A stretch of DNA of 49,146 nucleotides from an uncultured Actinomycetes bacterium (GTDB lineage: Bacteria; Actinomycetota; Acidimicrobiia; Acidimicrobiales; Ilumatobacteraceae). The notes beneath the pieces were generated by a model that made no database searches, was not told the DNA's origin, and worked only from the letters and a program-made list of their open reading frames with translations. Position numbers and translations under genes: made by a program. This document shows, one piece after another, positions 47,309 to 49,146 of this stretch. The DNA is taken from NCBI GenBank assembly GCA_937902105.1, contig CALGTP010000771.1, positions 1 through 49,146 on the forward strand. The letters are read 5' to 3'. The number at the start of each line of letters is the position of its first letter. Position 1 is the first letter of the stretch.

Positions 47309-47928
47309 CCAAGCCTTTCTACATTGCATTCGAGGGAATCGAAGGGTGTGGAAAAACCACGCAGGCATTGCGACTCGCCGAATCGCTACGCGTGCTTGAT
47401 CCAGGGACTGTCCTCACTCGCGAAACGGGTGGCACAGATATCGGAGCCCGCATTCGTGAGGTGTTACATGACATCGGTAATACCCATCTTGATTCAATCG
47501 CTGAAGCGTTGCTCATTGCCGGCGATCGCGCTCAACATCGCAGTGAGGTTTTAGAGCCGGCGTTGTCAGCAGGTCATCATGTAGTGAGTGATCGAAGCGT
47601 TTATTCCACCATCGCCTACCAGGGGTATGGGCGCCAACTCCCGATTGACACTGTTCGCTCCGTCAATGATTGGGCTTTGCAATCGCGCTGGCCAGATTTG
47701 ATTTTCCTACTTGACGTTCCCCACGAACATGCCATGAGTCGCTTAGCGCATCGCGCACTGGATCGCTTTGAACAAGAAGACGGTGATTTTTTCTCGCGCG
47801 TCGCTCATGGTTTTCAAGCTATGGCAGCAGATGACCCATCGCGTTGGGTCATCATTGACGCGACTGGCGACGCAGATGTCATTTCAGCAGCTGTCCGACA
47901 GGCTGTCAAAGAGCGCTTAGGCCTCTGA
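47305..47928 (+). CDS. tmk: thymidylate kinase
   Basis: This 207-residue enzyme phosphorylates dTMP to dTDP. It has the P-loop FEGIEGCGKTTQ (motif about 9-20), the substrate-binding DRSVYSTIAYQGYGRQL, and LIFLLDVPHEHAMSRLAHR followed by the LID region. The ATG lies within the end of topA (4-base overlap), and its stop is one base before holB, so topA-tmk-holB is a tight replication-linked operon. The start and length agree with the family. Confidence 0.95.
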   Translation: MTKPFYIAFEGIEGCGKTTQALRLAESLRVLDPGTVLTRETGGTDIGARIREVLHDIGNTHLDSIAEALLIAGDRAQHRSEVLEPALSAGHHVVSDRSVYSTIAYQGYGRQLPIDTVRSVNDWALQSRWPDLIFLLDVPHEHAMSRLAHRALDRFEQEDGDFFSRVAHGFQAMAADDPSRWVIIDATGDADVISAAVRQAVKERLGL

Positions 47929-47929
47929 G

Positions 47930-49000
47930 ATGGTGACCGCATCGGTGTACGACGCAGTCATCGGTCAGGAATATTCGTTGACCAAGTTGCGTGCCCTTGC
48001 TCAATCACCAGCGCACGCTTATCTCTTTGTTGGCCCGTCAGGCTGTGGGAAAGAAATCGCTGCTCGCGCTTTCGCGGCGGTGAGATTGCAGGGTTCAGAA
48101 GACAGCACCCAGCGCACGGCCGATTTGGTGTTGCGCAGTATTCACGTTGACGTTCACGAAGTTGAACGTGAAGGCGCGGGTATCAGCATGGATCAGGCAC
48201 GCGATGAAATAATCAAACTTGCCGAACGATCTGCCGTTGAAGGTTCGACTCGAGCGATCATCGTTCATGACTTTCATCTCCTCGCCGATGGGGCGCGTGC
48301 ATCATTATTGAAGACCATTGAAGAGCCTGATGGTCAAACGGTGATGATTATGCTCAGCGACGATGTCCCTGACACGATGATCACTATCGCTTCACGATGT
48401 GTTCGCATTGACTTCGTTCCGATCTCCGATGAGTTAATCGTTCAGCAATTGGTCGCTGAGGGTATAGCGCCCGACAAGGCGCAAGCAGTTGCCCACGTTG
48501 CTGCTGGTGACCTAGAACGAGCACGAGTTTTAGTCAACGATTCGTCCTTGACGGCGCGTACTGCTCTGTTCGCCGATATTCCACAACGATTGGATGGCAC
48601 CACATCGCGGGCGATTGCGCTCGCAGCCGAATTACTCGGTGCGGTGGAATCTTCACTTGTGGCATTTGAGGCGAAGCAAGCTAAAGAACTTGAAGAGTTA
48701 GAAGACCGCGTGAAATATTTGGGCGAGCGCGGTAGTGGACGCAAGTTGTTGGGCGACAAACACAAGCGCGAATTGCGTCGCTATCGCACGGATGAGTTGC
48801 GATCAGGACTGCGATTGCTGACCTTGGTGTACAGCGAAGCATTCAAACACTCGACGACGGCAACGGCTATGTACCAGACAGAATCGTATGTGCGGGCGGT
48901 CAAAAAACTGAGGGATGCCAACGTGGCCCTCAGCCGCAATGTCAACGAAAAGTTACTTTTCGAGAACCTTTTGATGTCCTTGCCGAATATCGCCCTCTGA
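47930..49000 (+). CDS. holB: DNA polymerase III subunit delta'
   Basis: The 356-residue AAA+ clamp-loader subunit has YDAVIGQEYSLTKLRALAQSPAHAYLFVGPSGCGKEIAARAFAA at the N-terminus (P-loop GPSGCGK followed by E, not T/S, consistent with a non-hydrolysing subunit), the sensor-1-like LLKTIEEP and the SRC motif in IASRCVRIDF. The four-cysteine zinc module of the E. coli protein is not seen. Its C-terminal half is helical and charged (KQAKELEELEDRVKYLGERG). It assembles with the other clamp-loader subunits to load the sliding clamp. It follows tmk by one base. Confidence 0.9.
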   Translation: MVTASVYDAVIGQEYSLTKLRALAQSPAHAYLFVGPSGCGKEIAARAFAAVRLQGSEDSTQRTADLVLRSIHVDVHEVEREGAGISMDQARDEIIKLAERSAVEGSTRAIIVHDFHLLADGARASLLKTIEEPDGQTVMIMLSDDVPDTMITIASRCVRIDFVPISDELIVQQLVAEGIAPDKAQAVAHVAAGDLERARVLVNDSSLTARTALFADIPQRLDGTTSRAIALAAELLGAVESSLVAFEAKQAKELEELEDRVKYLGERGSGRKLLGDKHKRELRRYRTDELRSGLRLLTLVYSEAFKHSTTATAMYQTESYVRAVKKLRDANVALSRNVNEKLLFENLLMSLPNIAL

Positions 49001-49048
49001 TTTAGGGCGGGTGTGTGGCGTCGAATGGTCGGACCACCAACTCGGCGG

Positions 49049-49054
49049 TAGGAT
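49049..49054 (+). promoter_or_regulatory. possible -10 element (TAGGAT) for tRNA-Thr
   Basis: TAGGAT is a common actinobacterial -10 hexamer and would place the transcript start about five bases before the mature tRNA. No convincing -35 is seen at 17-18 bases upstream, so the call is tentative. Confidence 0.4.
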
Positions 49055-49065
49055 TTTTAGCCATT

Positions 49066-49141
49066 GCCCGGGTAGCTCAGTCGGTAGAGCAACGCACTCG
49101 TAATGCGTAGGTCAGGAGTTCGATTCTCCTCTCGGGCTCCA
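49066..49141 (+). tRNA. tRNA-Thr (anticodon CGT)
   Basis: The cloverleaf has acceptor GCCCGGG/CTCGGGC (one G-T pair), anticodon stem ACGCA/TGCGT around loop CTCGTAA (anticodon CGT, reading ACG), and T-arm with TTCGATT. CCA is encoded at 49139-49141. It lies 65 bases after holB on the same strand. Confidence 0.95.
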
Positions 49142-49146
49142 CACTG

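Overview
The window looks like a chromosomal segment of a Gram-positive actinobacterium, most likely an aquatic member of the class Acidimicrobiia (inference from gene content; no rRNA is present). Pointers are the actinobacterial style of the Tad pilus genes (a very short Flp/DUF4244-like pilin and TadE), DUF2510, an HrdB/SigB-like sigma factor, the lysine/alanine-rich tail of topoisomerase I, several actinobacterial catabolic families (Amidohydrolase_2, SDR, DUF2236, HLD-I haloalkane dehalogenase), and the order topA-tmk-holB-tRNA-Thr. Base composition is moderate rather than strongly GC-rich. Coding density is very high and no gene-free stretch exceeds about 270 bases. No phage, insertion sequence, integrase or CRISPR array was seen.

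Layout. 1-2.7 kb: two nearly identical tRNA-Arg genes flank a sulfotransferase/DUF1214 pair. 2.7-4.1 kb: a membrane-anchored LysM/lysozyme-like protein whose upstream region carries two DnaA-box-like sequences. 4.1-8.1 kb: a catabolic operon of two paralogous metal-dependent amidohydrolases, an SDR and a VOC protein. 8.2-8.4 kb: two tRNA-Ser genes. 8.5-12.3 kb: an SDR, prephenate dehydratase, and divergent larB-larC for the nickel-pincer cofactor. 12.3-17.3 kb: DsbB-like and CPHC thioredoxin-like proteins, divergent from a rhodanese-ABC permease fusion with its ATPase and a DUF2510 protein. 17.4-24.2 kb: an MBL-Rieske (CMAH-like) protein, beta-galactosidase, L,D-transpeptidase, a 2OG-Fe(II) oxygenase and a secreted HNH lipoprotein. 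24.2-28.4 kb: haloalkane dehalogenase, MBL hydrolase, asparaginase and an AI-2E family permease.

28.4-37.2 kb: a DUF2236 oxygenase, a YcaQ/AlkX-like glycosylase, cyclophilin, a cysteine-less DksA/TraR-like mini-protein, an epoxide-hydrolase-like enzyme, a BI-1 protein and a sigma factor. These are followed by an AbiEi/VSR-like nuclease gene bracketed by a 52-bp inverted repeat, each arm of which can itself fold into a hairpin. Then come a beta-hydroxyacid dehydrogenase, a DUF1185 protein and a selenocysteine tRNA. 37.3-41.0 kb: a compact Tad pilus operon (TadZ-TadA-TadB-TadC-pilin-TadE) and a STAS protein without the usual phospho-acceptor. 41.1-49.1 kb: RsgA, an MMPL transporter, topA, tmk, holB and tRNA-Thr.

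The most unusual items are the nuclease cassette with its hairpin inverted repeats, the rhodanese-permease fusion beside a disulfide-forming pair, the cysteine-less DksA-like protein, the tRNA-Sec, and the MBL-Rieske protein with domain order opposite to vertebrate CMAH. All functional assignments come from reading motifs in the sequence. No database search was run.
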